Source of the DNA: Pomacea canaliculata
Taxonomy: Eukaryota > Mollusca > Gastropoda > Architaenioglossa > Ampullariidae
Length of the DNA: 64,000 nt
Assembly (NCBI RefSeq): GCF_003073045.1
Contig: NC_037590.1
Span: 1,266,016-1,330,015, forward strand
Direction: 5' to 3'
Below the pieces are notes generated by a model. It saw nothing but the letters and a program-made list of their open reading frames with translations, ran no database searches and was not told where the DNA came from. The position numbers and the translations under genes are program-made. Positions 20,901 to 34,000 of the stretch are shown here, one piece after another (position 1 is the stretch's first letter; every line of letters starts with the position of its first letter).

Positions 20901-23539
20901 AAAGTGAAAAAGTCATACTGACATGGACATATTTGTTTATTTTACTTTCTGATCTACATAACAAATGTGATCCATTTGTATTTGTTTGAGCAGTTAGCCA
21001 ATGCTTGCCTGACATTTGCCACATCCATGGTTGTAGTTGTAGAAATATTGGTAAGACATTGATCGACAGAGCAAGGAAAGTAAGTGCAATATGAAAATGA
21101 TTAAGGCAATTACAAATAAGGAATTATAATCATAAAATCACATCTTCAATACTATCTAGAAGTCTACAACCTTTAATATGTCATAAAAGTGCCTGATTCA
21201 TGTCTGAGAATGTTATCTAAAACATCATTTCAAGAAGTATATCAAACAGCAAGACACAGCACCTGAAAGGATCAAATATCCAGTGCTGAGAAAGATTCTC
21301 CATTGAGTAGCCTCCAACCCAGTCCAAATCCAACTTTTTCAGACCAGCAAGAAAGTACACAAGAAAAATCTGTCAACAGAGATACCACAAACACATTATT
21401 GTTTTACACCATGTATGAACAAAGACATTGAATTCCTGTAAAACTTAAAAACTCTTTGGTGATAAAGTCCATAGAGATCTTTTAAAGTTTGTCCCTCAAG
21501 ACATTCAATGGTATAAGTATGATCTGCAGACTAAACTATGGCAAGACAATGTTTTGACTGATTCACTAATAACTATTTTATAAATGGTTATTGTGGACAA
21601 ACCCAAGCTCACCTGTGAACGGAGCAGACTGTAATTCCACAAAGGAACATCACTGTTACTGATGTTGTAGTGAAAGAGGCCATCTAACGACCAGTACCTA
21701 AACAAGAAAACAGCCAAAACATTTAAGAAGGGTTTAGAATGCCAGCAAGTCTAGCAAATAATACTCTGTTTGTTTTCTCCGACATCAAGATATTTATCTA
21801 AGATTCACTGTTGCACACATGAGATGATGGATTCAGAAAATAAGGAATACAAGTAAGATATGCACGTAAACATTTTAAACAAGTTGAATTACAATGTCAA
21901 TGAATTTTAAATAAATGAGATATTTTTGCCGATACTCTATTGTCATCGAACATCGCCCTCACAGCAGTCAGCACCTGTTGGCATCAGACAAGAAGAGCAG
22001 GAAGCCGAGAATGCCGAAGAGGTAGGAGTGGTTGTTCCAGGTGGCCTTGTCCAGCAGGAACATGTACCAGTATGGCAGAAGGAACAGGACACAGCTCACA
22101 CGGAAGGCAGCTCCCAGCATGATACCACAGGCACCTAGAAACAAAAACCCAGTGAAATTTATGGACTCAGTGACTACCAAAGATGACTCACTATTGCCCC
22201 TGTAGTCAAATATTCATTATTACAGCAGTCAAAACGATGACATTAACTTCTATCACCAAGAAATGTAAAACAATCATAATGACTTTGACAATTATGCCAG
22301 AATTTGTTAATTGTTTCATAATTAATATCCACCCTGAAGACTTACAAGCATTTCTTTGTGTGCAAGCAAACATACACTGTCACCAATATATACACACACA
22401 TACACACGCACACACATGCACACATACAGATGCACACCTATGAATACATTTGTGCATGCAGAGAAAAACAGACCAATTATCATTAGAAGATACAAAACAC
22501 ACATCCACTGCACGGGGAGGGGCCGCAGCAGGTCGAAGAGGGGGAAGCGGCACTCGTCGGGGTCGCCCCACCTGACGTCTGCTGCTGCCAGGCCTCTCTC
22601 CTGCAGGGTGTCCAGCAGCATCAGCAGCCCTGTCACAACACAGCCTGCACATTACCGGCAGCTAGGGAAAGCCCCTCACACATAGCAAACATGTGAAGGC
22701 AGAAGACAGGAAGGAAGGGATGAACAACAAACCAGTTTGCTTATTGCTTCAGTCATTGACCTGCTGGAGTAGAGATACCAAGCATCTACAGTTTATACAT
22801 TATCACCACTACCAGCATAGCTACAATATCACAAGTAATCTTTTCTAGCATCTTCTTCACTTTGACATCAGGCACACAAGAGCTAGCACACAAAAGTTCA
22901 GTATTTCTCTGGTTTCTTTAACATTTCATTGTTTCTCTATTTATCCATGGACTAGGACCGGCTGACCGCCAGCCATGTTGGTTGCCTGGTGCTTGTCGTG
23001 GGATGGTGATGGGGATGGGGATTGTGGTTGTGGTGGGGAGAAGGACTGGGTGGAAGCATTTGTTTACAAGTCTCGCCACTGGTCAACTTTTCCTACTCTT
23101 CCTTCACAGCTTTGTGTTGGACAATAAAGTCCGCTAATAAAATCTCCATTATTCTTCATTTCAATTATTGCTGCTACATATACTCTCCTAGTTTCTTTAT
23201 CTGTCTGCAGAAACAGAGGAACCACATATAGACAAATTACCAGAAGAAGTGTAAAGGAAGGAGAGGGAGAAAGTTGAGAAGAAAGAAGGAAGATGCTCAA
23301 GACCAGGCTTGTACAAGGGTTGCTAGTCTCAGACCACGCACCAAACATGAATCGTGTGACACCGAGGCTGGCTGGATCGGTGGGACGGGATAGCAGACAC
23401 ACAAACCGCTCCCAAGATGACAAGTCTGCAAACTCAAAGCCAAAATTCTCCTTGAACTTGTCGACTTTGTCTTTTGACAAGATGAGTGGCCTTCATTGTT
23501 CTGAGCTTTGGATGGCTTCGAGGCTGACCGTCGCTCCAT
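14969..23539 (-). CDS. GGCX: Vitamin K-dependent gamma-glutamyl carboxylase, 15 coding exons
   Basis: This ER membrane enzyme uses reduced vitamin K, O2 and CO2 to turn Glu into Gla in secreted proteins. Exons (minus strand): 23539-23342, 22629-22474, 22134-21975, 21697-21613, 21369-21263, 20579-20416, 20017-19842, 19244-19098, 18517-18386, 18222-18071, 17671-17493, 17213-17067, 16693-16554, 15579-15420, 15080-14969. All junctions are GT-AG and phases agree, giving about 738 residues versus 758 in human. Family landmarks: [20 protein letters not shown] at the N-terminus; [15 protein letters not shown] and QYARCIAR, with the two cysteines that pair in human; [20 protein letters not shown] with the active-site His; [10 protein letters not shown] with the catalytic-base Lys; LPYSHFITK joining [33 protein letters not shown]; and [13 protein letters not shown]. 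The start at 23539 follows a strong acceptor at 23545, so an upstream UTR exon is expected. Three one-base frame breaks occur, near 23470, 17113 and 16655. With intact splice sites these may be assembly errors rather than decay. Confidence 0.95.
15316..15420 (-). repeat. Micro-duplications of the GGCX exon 14 end and splice donor
   Basis: The donor (CGCAG|gtgagatacttgt) is repeated 18 bases downstream as a second, equally good GCAG|gtgagatacttgt. The segment CTGACTAAACATGT, a near copy of exon bases GCGACTGAACATGT, recurs at about 15322 and 15368. Use of the second donor would place a TGA directly after the exon, so the first must be used for a full protein. Confidence 0.65.
16554..17213 (-). 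other. GGCX: GGCX exons 12 and 13: two frame breaks
   Basis: Exon 12 reads [19 protein letters not shown] and on to VVPDEQHG, meets TGA, and the family-like continuation [13 protein letters not shown] is one base out of frame (extra base near 17111-17118). Exon 13 starts [16 protein letters not shown] and then needs a one-base slip in a CCCTT run near 16655 to read [15 protein letters not shown]. In both cases deleting a single base from the given sequence would make the frame continuous with the family pattern. Confidence 0.75.
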
Positions 23540-23545
23540 TTCACC
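23340..23545 (-). other. GGCX: GGCX first coding exon: frame break
   Basis: From the ATG at 23539 the frame reads [20 protein letters not shown], then CQK. The family-like sequence ([20 protein letters not shown]) is in another frame, and that frame carries a TGA just upstream. A change of one base in the A/G run at about 23468-23472 separates the two. No intron boundary is visible between them. Residues before the break are not conserved in the family, so the true start could also be elsewhere. Confidence 0.55.
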
Positions 23546-24916
23546 TGAAAATGAAAATCCAACTGTTCTCTCCACACTTTGTTCATACCAGCCACGCCTG
23601 ATTATACAATTCAAGAAAAAAATATCAAAATATCTTGGAATAACTAGCTCCTTCAATCATTGCAATTTCTGAATCCATTAATTCTAGATTTATGATTCTT
23701 TTATTTTCCTGTCATTTTGTAATTTTTCTAATCTTTCACTTTACATTTTTTCATTTATTTCTGCCAAGAAAGATTTTTTAACCAGCAAATTTAACCCTAT
23801 CTCTTGTTGCCACTGTGGCAAAACTTCCTGAAGAAGTTTGGGTCATTCAATTTTGTAAAAAATTGGTCAATTTCTATTTTTTAAGCAAAGTATCTTGGAG
23901 ATAAATTTTAATTTCCATTTCTCCTGCATTTACGCTGCCAGGAATCCAAATTAAAAGCAGCGGCTAACAAGAAAAGGGAAATGTGAAAACCCCGGTGTAA
24001 TCTGGGTCTTCTTACGAGTTTTCATTCTGCCACACTTTTTTGTACAATCACATTTTTATTTATTTTGCTCTTTTTTTGTCTGTCTCAATCATTTGGTGTT
24101 CTGGGAAAAAATCTCATTAAGGTTAAAAAGCTTCGTGTTCCGCTTGTCTGACTCAAAGAGGAATTATATTAATTTCGCTGAGAGCTTCTCTCTTTCTTGT
24201 TTCTGGTCTCAGACTTCATGGTTACAAAAATGTCCACCTTCTTCGTTCCTTCTCTGTGACTGGAACCACAACTTGCTGGCAGCGCTACTCATGCGTCTGT
24301 GTGTGTGTGTGTCAGATGAATACCCGCCACTAGGGTGCACAGTAACCACCGCCTGTCTCCCCAACTCCGCATTCTCCAGTTGAAATCAGCCAACAGAACC
24401 ATCCCCCTGCCCCACCCTTGACAAGCTTCGCGACTGTTTTCTCGCCCGAGGTGGACGGCTGCTTGGGAGGAGGTGGTCAGAGGGCTGGGGGGAGTACAGA
24501 TGCAGGTCCATCATCCTACCATGGACTGTCACCAGCAGCCCTCAAGACAAGAACACCAAGCGCCCCTACCCCTACCCCACAACCGCCAAGAGCTTCACCA
24601 CAAGAGCTAAGCCAGGGGTGGGAGATGCGTATGGAGGGTGGACCAGACAGGAAGTGACGAAGGAAACATGAGAGCACATTCCTTGCCACGACAGACAACT
24701 CCTCCACTTGACATTGCTGACCATCAGTCCTTCGCTCCGGCTACCCGACTCAAAAATTCATTTAAAAAATGATCTCTCGTAAACTCTTCTCTCAGTTTAG
24801 TAGCGACCTCCCTCCTCAGTCGGTGTGTATCCCAGGCTCCAGTCCTGCAAGTGGTGACCTGTCCTGACTCCTGTCCTGTCCTGGCACTGAGAGATACCCT
24901 TACACCCGCCACCACT
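23546..24916. other. Region between GGCX and the next plus-strand exon
   Basis: This stretch should contain the GGCX 5' UTR exon and promoter. On the minus strand a pyrimidine-rich acceptor (GATTTTCATTTTCAG) lies at 23559-23545. I could not place the upstream exon with confidence. Confidence 0.35.
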
Positions 24917-25099
24917 ATGTGTTGTTATTCAGGCTTCTCTCCCTACTGGGGATACTTCTTCAGAACAGTTACAGAAATCAGGACAAGGCTTAGAAAAGGC
25001 CGCCATTATTTATGTTGGATGTGGACTATCCTCCTACTGTTATTCAATCTCTGTCGTCGGCTGATGTACCCGCCGGACCCTTTGATGTTCACTGGGCGG
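24917..25099 (+). CDS. Likely first coding exon of a type II membrane protein
   Basis: An ATG at 24917 opens 61 codons that run, in phase 0, exactly to a strong donor (GGGCGG|gtaagt) at 25099. The peptide has a short cytosolic-type N-terminus (MCCYSGFSPYWGYFFRTVTE, then a RTRLRKGRHY basic patch), one hydrophobic segment (LCWMWTILLLLFNLC), then CRRLMYPPDPLMFTG. A basic stop before a single membrane anchor near the N-terminus is the layout of Golgi glycosyltransferases and sulfotransferases, but no catalytic domain is seen. I could not find the next exon in the 9 kb downstream. It would lie head-to-head with GGCX. It could also be a chance frame. Confidence 0.35.
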
Positions 25100-28000
25100 G
25101 TAAGTGAGGCGAGTGTTGCCGAGGTCTTCGTCTGGGGGAATCGTGAGGGTCTCTGAAAGTCCACAGACGGCGCTGGAGGAAATGTTCTTTGAGTAAACGT
25201 GCCTCCCTCTCTGGTCTACACTCCTCCTGTCAGCTGATAATTTCATTATCGATCTCCACAATGCCAGCTTTGGTCACACACAAAATCAAACTCTCGCAGC
25301 CTCCCGGGGCTTTGAACTCGTGATATTTAGACAAGTGGTCGTGAGATTTCACTCCTTCCTTACAATAATCGCAAGTCGCCACCTCCTGCCAGCCTGCAAC
25401 ACTCTTCCCTTCCTGCTGGTGTGTGTGCGTGTGTGTGTGTACTTGTGTACGTGTGTGTACGTGTGTGTGTGTACGTGTATGTGTGTGTGTACGCGTGCGT
25501 GTACGCGTGTGAATGCTAGTGAGGGAGAAATAATGCGAGAGAAGAATGCTCACGTGGATGAAATAAGCGCTGAACTCCAGTGTCCCATAAATTCAGCTTC
25601 AGCCTGATGATGTAAACACATTGTTTGTGTAAACACACTTCATGGCAAAAGGCATTTTCGCTGTAAACAGCAAGATTCTGGCTCTTCTTCTTTTTTCTCT
25701 CCTTTTAGGTTGGGGTGGGGGAGACATTGGCGCTGATCTTCTTTCAAGCATTTCTCACGAGACTGAGTTTTACTTTGTGTCCTCCACTTGTTCTTGCTTA
25801 CAGAAATTAATGAGGATTTGCTTCTAGAAGTCAACTATGCAAAATAAAATATTAAGAAAACAGAGAACTAGGCAGAGTTCACTGACAATACCACTTGAAT
25901 GGATAGACAGATGGCTGAACACGCACGACTGTTATTCAGGCGGATGTCGTTAGTACCTGTGGTGGAGCAGTGCTGGCGACTCATCTACAAGTCTGCAAGT
26001 TGGTGCCAGACTACCGCCAACACATTTCTCTGGCAAAACCATTTTTCAGCCCGGGTTAATGAAGGTTGGCCGCGGCTGTTCCCTTGGTTTCGCTGTCATC
26101 GCTGGTAGGCGACAAGTCCTCGCGCCTCTCGTCTGACGACCGTCCTGACGACAGGGAAACAAATGGAAGGATGGATGGGCGGCCGCGTCGCTTGGGTATA
26201 CAGCAGGAAGACAGGCAAAGTGATTGCCTTCACAGTACTTGTCAGGCCGACAGACCATCAGGAGAATAAGGCAGAGTGATTACAGTGTAGGATTGGTCTG
26301 ACAGAAAGGTCACAGGGCGAGGTCAGCCACACAGTCCAGTGATGTCGGGCATCACTAGGATCTCACACCCACACCCACATCAACCGGCCCTTTAACTGAC
26401 TACTGTAGCCACCCACAACGGCCATCATACACAAGCTGCTATTAGCTATTATAGTACTTACAATTAAATTTATGTCTGTAGAAAGAAGACACTTTCATCG
26501 TAATTCTGATGGCTACAGATATTTCCAACAACAGACTAAACATCCAGTGACTTCCGGTGGTGTAAAGGCGATGTAGATAAAGGATGATGTGGTTTCAATT
26601 TTGTTACAGTGGAGGATATTGTTCATTAACCACACCTTCTTGGTGTCAGTTGTCAGGGTTTGCAGTCCAGCGTGTGAACACTTTTGAAAACATGAAGATT
26701 CAGTTTTTCTGACATCTGCTTTATCTAGAAATAAATAACGATTCAGTACGAGGGTTGTCTAATTTTATCTGTTTGGCAGGATGTGGATCAAAGATTAAGT
26801 TCCTCCAGGAAGCATAAACATTTATTCCTCTGCCTATTGGTGAGCTCCAGTCAGTGAAAACATGATAATGTTAGAGTCCTCTTCCTGAGAGAAGCCTTGC
26901 TGAGAACAAATGGAAAAACAAGAGAGAGAGAGAATTGCCCGTGATACCACTTTGTGACAAACAAACTCTGTTTCTGGTCCACGAAAATATTTGTCTTCCT
27001 GACTCAGTCTCACTCGTCGGTGGGCGGCAAAGCGGGCCAAACACTGCCCCTCCCTCAGCACCATCATCACTGTGGCACTGAAAACATGGAGCCATTAACA
27101 GATTATTACAGGCAATGAACTTTGTCCTGGGCTCCTGAAATGGCCAGACCACCCTCCCTGACCTGCAGTTTATCTCTGGACTGTTTGCTGAGACCAACTC
27201 TGTCTGTCGCGAAGTTGTTTGTCAAGTTTCTGTGAACAAAATAACAGGTGAATGTCTGGAACCACGATAACATTCTTTGTCAACAAGACATCTGATGAAG
27301 ATGGAATGTCTGGACACTGAGGGAACAGAAAAAAAACTATTGTGTTTTATTATCACCTGCATTCACGCGTGACGCCATGAGATGATGTTACCTGTTGTTT
27401 GTGTTTGTGTATCGAGCAGCTGTGATGTCACTAACTGCAGGCTGCCTGGTCTTGTTAAGTAAGAATCAACTTCCTATACATGAGGGCTTGCCAGGTTTGC
27501 CAGGTTTGCCAGGTTTGCCAGGCTTGCCACAATTCGCCTCTTTGTTCTCTTTATGCAATTACCACAAAAGGAGACGCTGCAACTCTCTAAGAAATACTCA
27601 GTGGTTTGATGGCATTTTTCTTAGTCAAGAATCGAACCGCTCTGAGGCCGATGGGCTGTCATCTCGCTGACAATAACACCGAGCTCACGACAGATCGATT
27701 GTGTGGGCAGCCATGTAACGGTTCTTTTTACATCTTTGTCTGGCTGATGACAGGGCCAGCACGGAGGTGGACAGCACCACAACCATCATTAGTCCTTTTT
27801 ACCGCATCTTCCCCACGAGATGTAACCAGAGCACAGGGGAGGATGGTCTGAGTGCAGCAGTGTAAATCACACTCCAGTCGGGTTGTTTTCCTTGGGATGA
27901 ACAGGGTTTACAGGGATTAGCTCACGTCACAGTGAGGTCACGATGAGGTCACGGTCACATGTTTGCACCTGTCTACGTGCTGGCTGTGAACAGTGTTGAC

Positions 28001-31000
28001 ATGTTGATGTGCTAAGTACCAAGTACCCAGGTAAGTATTAAGTGTAGAGGCTTTCGCTCCTATGCAGCACTGTCCTTCTTTCCTTCCAGTAGTAAGGTAC
28101 CTTCATATAGTTTAATTGGATCTTCCACACTGAGCCTGTAATTACGGCCCCTTGATGCTCCTCCCTATCGTCGTGGATCTCAGGCCATCGTCGTCATCAT
28201 CACAGACCTCCCATCCTTCCCTTTGCCTATCGATCTTCGGCGGTTCGTCTATCAGTGTGGATCATAGGCACTTCACGTATAATTATGGATCCGAGGCGCT
28301 TTATCTTCGTCGTTTTAAATGAAGAAATAGATTATGGGTTTAAAAAATAATAATCAACCCCGGATGGATCTCTGCCATTTCTCCCCAACATTGTCAATCT
28401 CTGGGATCCTTTACTTACAGGCTTCGCTTCTTCAGACCTCTGAGCGGGCAATGATGGGTGGGGAAGGGGTCCGACCATCACTGTACAGTCAGGCACAGGA
28501 CCAGCTGGACTAGCCGCCCACCACCAACATCAAGTTCATGTCAGGACAGTGGAGAGCTGGTGAACGCGACATTAAGCTTCCATAGACACCTCCGGTCCCT
28601 CCCCACACCACTTACACGGCCACCGATGGTGGACAAAGCTGCGCGCGCATCACAACTGTCGGAGCTGTCGACGGCTGAGCGCGTGACGTCGTCACCCACC
28701 GCAGTTGTCTGCCCACCACGCAGTTGTCTGCCCAGGATGCTGGCTGTCCCAGCATCTCGTGTTGACCCCGGCAGTGTAAGGTCAGCGCGAGAGAGAACTG
28801 TGAAAGCAGCTGTCAAGCCTGCAGCTGACTCGGGATTAAAAGGCTGTTCCCACAATCGCCAGACTGTTTGGCTTTTAGCCTTATCAAATAGTTGTTTTTT
28901 TATTCACTCATTCATTTATCTGTCATTCTCTCCCTCCCTTCTCCGTGATTTTATCGGACCAGCACACACCCACACTTAAAGCGAGGGTCGATGTTTAGTG
29001 TCGAGCCATCAGGCCAGCCAGCGCTCCGGCCCTTTAAGAGGTGTGGTTATCAGCATCAGCAGCAGGAGGAGAGAGAGAGGGATGCAGATATCTCGGTGGC
29101 AACCTATTTTCATAATGTTTACCCAAGAATGCCTTGTCCTTGACTACAGATCAATATCGTCATCAGCTCACGGTCTGTTTCAAAGTATAAATATTAAAAA
29201 AGTTTTGCGTAAAAATTGAGACAAGAATATTCATGTTGCAGTCAGCGACACGAGAGCTTGTTGTCTCTGATAACTTTTCTTATTTTCCTAATTGGGGCGG
29301 GAGGCTTGGCTGCACCTGCCATCGTGTCTTGCTCACCTCATCCTCTTCCAAACCCACTTCCGGCAAAACGTAGCCGAGAAGTCGAGCAGTGGAGCAAGAG
29401 AAGTGGTTACAGTGGATGCTGAGTTGTACAACTCATGTTCTCTCCACTAAACCATTCACCTGCTCGTGGACCGCCATCTCTGTCCACGTGTTGGCTAGTC
29501 TGTACACCGTCCGATGATCGCAATCGAATAGTCAGATTATGATGTCAAAACACAGCTTGCATGGTGTGATGTACAAACGCCATTTCCAGAATAATCTAAG
29601 TGTCGGGGGGACTTGCTCAGTGCACCCGGCGATGTCTGACAAACACTTAACACTGGGGTAGCTGCCTCCATCACCAGTCTTTACTTGAAACTCATTTCTT
29701 CTCCTCCGTCGCTCCACATCCTTGGCCAGTGGACAATGGTGCTGTGGCCGCCGTATCTGTCTTCATACACACGGAGGCCACAGGACACCGCCGCCATCCC
29801 CGGCTGCAGCCACGCACAGCTAACGGTGCTTGATTAGCACGCAGGGGAGACCACGCGGTAAGCTACCTCCGTAGGGGAGATAATTTGTCTCAAGCCGACG
29901 AAACGGAAATCATGGTGATGCACCACCTCATGCACCACCTCCACACTTCAGGAGACAGAACAATGAGGGACGAACAGCGCACAAGTGATGTGAGAGAGAG
30001 GGAGGGAGAGAGGGAAGGAGTGTAGGGGGAAGAGTTCCGTGCAAGTGATATTGAGAAACGACAGCTGTGTCCACACAACCTAGAAGAGTTCACCTGGAGG
30101 CAAGATGGCCTCCTCAGAGGTAGCGATGCCACCTAGCGGCGACAATAAAGTCCACAATAATCTCCCTTCCCACAGTCTGCGTGTTGCCCTCTGGTAGTCA
30201 GCAATGAGGACTTAGAAATGTTTTGATTGGAGAGGAGGGGCACCCTGCCACACCCACACTGATGTTGTCATGTGCTGATAAACTTTGGCCAAACAAAAAC
30301 AAACAATAACTTAGTTTAAAGTGCCGCCATACTGACATACGCTGGGTTACAGACATGATGATGATGGTGCACAACAGTCACATCAGCAATGGCAGCAACT
30401 CAAATTCTCACGTGAGAAACGATGCAGTTCTCAGTGAACCTCGCTCATCAACTGTCTCGTGAGCAGGTTTCACTCGCTTTTCTGTTTTGAGTTCTGCAAG
30501 CTTTCAGTAACATTTCTCCATCTGACTGAGGAGACAACTCTCTGTTTTGTCTCGTCCACGGATCCACTTCAACCTTTGGTGTCTCCTGCTGGTCTGTGAT
30601 GTTTGTTTTTGCTAGGGACAGTTCTTCATTGCCCGTGCTGGGTCGTTTCTTCCCAGAGACATCTTAATCCACTAACAGCTTTCTGTCCTGCTCTTCCTTT
30701 GGCCATCTTGCTGTGGGTTCTGGATTTGATGAAGTGATGAGCCTCCATCACTGACACTTTCACCATTACCGGTATTGAGGACCATGTTGTTTCCTTACGA
30801 ACCCTGTAATTCACTGCATGTTCTGTAGAATAGTTTTGTATCTATGGCCTGGCCATGTCGTCTGGTGATAGATGTGTCCTCCTCCATCTTGCTCCGTCGT
30901 CTCGCTGGCCTTTTCACTTGCTGGGCGCAGGGCTGTGTTGTGTTGTGTTCTCAGCTGTTACTCTAAAACTTCAAATTTGCTGTTGAGATGAGCTGTGTTT

Positions 31001-34000
31001 TCCTTTTGTACAGTGCTGCGATCCTGCCTTTGACGATGTGGTAAAGCTGTGTGTAATTCAACTTTATTAGCAGTAGCTACAGCGCAAAATTATTTCAACA
31101 ACAACTATGAATATTTTTCGAAAACACAAAGTTTGGAGCTTCAAGCAGTCTCATGCAGTCCATGTTAAAGCAACAGACGACTTGATGAAGACGATGGCAG
31201 CCTTCATGTCGCCGGGCTCCTCGCTCGTCAAACATCGCCCAAGGACTGGAGGGAGTGAGAGACATCTGCCTGGAAACAACAGCCAGCTTCCACATCAGAC
31301 TGTGGTGTGGTGTGGTGCCGACAAACTATCCCCCCCCCCTACAGTATATAACTGTCTGACCTGAATCTGTCAAGGGAAAAAAACACTCGAAAATGCCGCG
31401 AGGAGTCACGTGACACTACACTTGACTAATCGCGCTGATCTTTACGAGATCCCAGGTAAGATGATGCTGAAAATGACAAAGATTTCGAAATGTATTGTGA
31501 TTCCAGTAGTATCTTTGCCAAAAAAACAGTTTGGTAGTTTTGAAATCTGAAAAAACCGTGATAAACTACAAGAGTTTGAGTAGTGGGGAGTAGTCTTAGG
31601 TTAGTTTTGAATACTCAGTGAATCAGAAACTATCCCTCCATGTTGATATCAGTGAGTCAGAGACTATCCTCCATGTTGAAGTCAGTGGACAAGCCGATCT
31701 GTCTATCCCTCGCAGGGAAATGAAATGACTGGCCTTTGCCCCAGCTACCCCCGTGTGTAAAAGCCAGCGGGTGGTACCCAGTTGTGTTCATACCCGACCC
31801 CATCTCCTGGTATTGACCGACCAAACGCCATTCTTCACATTTGTGGCGAGCTTTACGATTATGCTCTGACCTGAAGTGTATCTTCTGACCAATGAATCAA
31901 ACTCAAGGAAAGTGAAAGAATTAGATTACCCTCGCACAAAGGTTTCCATAGCTCCTTGCCTATCGCAGACAGAATCATGCCGACGATGGCAAGCACCGAG
32001 CAAGCACGTTTCCATTTATTTAAAATTGAACTTGAAAGTTCAGTCTACCTTGCACCACGTATCACCTTCGCACCTCATGCCACGACTTTGTGAAAACTTC
32101 CTGTTGTAAACAGTTGTCTGAAATATCCTGCTGCTACAGACCATACAATATCCTGCTGCTACAGGCCAGATCTTCATCACACCCTCGCTGCCCACTGCCA
32201 GTTGCCTCTCATGAAGTTACACAACATACAGAACACCAATAACACTCGTGTCAAAATGTTCTCGAACCCTTGAGCCCAAGATGGTTTCGGTGGGTAAAGG
32301 ACGCTGGTCCCCTTTGTCAAAAGGATGCAATACATCTCGCGAGATTTCAGAAGAGTTCTCCCACCCACGTCCATCTCTTGCCGTGAAGTCGGCAACTGCC
32401 CACATCTTACCTCCAGCGGCGGATTCAAAAACAACTGCACACGTGTGTGTGTGTTTCGTGTTTGTGTTTCACTGCACACGTGTGTGTGTTTTGTGTTTGT
32501 GTTTCACTGCACACGTGTGTGTGTTTTGTGTTTGTGTTTCACTGCACACGTGTGTGTGTGTTTGTGTTTCGCTGCACACAAGCCACACCAGTGTTTTTGC
32601 AAGCGATGTTGTCTCCGCAAGGGCCGACTATCGAGTTGCGCAGTTATCGGTCTTGGCTCGCCACCGTTGAGCTTCAACCTTGTAACCGGAGACAAAAAGA
32701 CATCCCAAGTTTGTTTTTCTGTAGCTTCTGTGGCTTGCAGACAATATTTCCATCAGCACACGACATGACAAACAGCACTGGGAGAAATAACCCTTGGCAC
32801 CAAGTCTGTGGGCTGCGAGCTGTTGCCCTCGTGCACAGACATGTCAGACAGAACCTGCCTACAGTCAAGTTGCAGTGAGGAGGATGCATCGGGATCAAAA
32901 AATGTCTGCATTATTTGTTGTACCACCACCAAACCTCAAAAGAGACAGGCAGGTGCAGTTACCTGTGATCAGGTGCACGCAGGTGTCGTTCTTGCCGGAC
33001 ACTGAAGTGTGTAGCCAGCGGCTCGGAGATGATGGACGAACAAGCTGTCGGGAGAAGGAGGCTTCCTTAGCAGCCCTTCTTGATGCAACACCCGCGGAAT
33101 TCTTAATCTTTTCTCTCGCTTCTGAAAAAACCCTTTCACGCTCGTGTATCCCCTTCCTCCTACTCCCCCGCCCACGGAGGAAGCCTCCTCCCACCTCCGA
33201 TATGAAGCTGCTGAAGAGAGTGAGTGACGGCCAAAGCACTGCCACCACAACAAGCGTTTACACCGCACACCTGTCTTGAAATGTTTGCACAGACACTGAA
33301 TCAGTCGCAGCCTCCACCATGTCCGCCCCCAACAACACACAGCGCGGCCAACGTCGTCGTCGATAACAACATTTATGATCAGGTTGTCTTTCAGTCCACT
33401 GAGCTTTGCTAACGACAGTTTAACACCTGAGTTCCTCCCAAGCCAGAAATCGTGGATGTTGGATAAACTATGTCTTGTCCTTTTTCCTTCTGTCTTTCCT
33501 TTGTGTTACAATTCTGTCCGACACTCTCCTTTACTGCATCGATAACTGATGTCACAGCGCATCCTTGTCGCCGGCGATGTTAATGACAGTCGTCACAAGC
33601 AAACTGTTTGTCAATCAACACCACAGAGCGGACACCACGACACCAGTCCATGGTCCATCGCTTTCACTGGAATAAAAGTCAGTTGACGATGGAAGTGTAA
33701 GGCCCTGCAAGTGGCGCCACCAGGTAGAGAAGCAACTCTCCAGGTATCGGATGATGGACATCTGACGTCACACAGACACAACTCTGAGCATCTTCGGTAT
33801 TTGTAACCATGGCAATGGGCGAGTTAATCCTCTGTCCCCATTTTATAAAACCCTGAGTAAAGAGACTTTATAGCAGACTGCACGGCAACATGTTGAAAGC
33901 CTCGTTGTTGTGTCGGTCACCTGAGATGTCCAGTCTAGCACCGGCTCTCAGGTAGTTAGTTGCCTCAGCACCAGCTTAAAACACCGCTAAGTGCTGCTAC

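Noticed and set aside
22356..22685. Plus-strand frame overlapping GGCX exon 2
   Set aside because: Antisense of a conserved GGCX exon plus a CA repeat.
27605..27680. Possible tRNA (GGTTCGATTCT on the minus strand)
   Set aside because: No A box and no cloverleaf upstream.
28458..28979. 173-codon open frame
   Set aside because: GC-rich region, low-complexity translation, no family likeness, and an equally open antisense frame.
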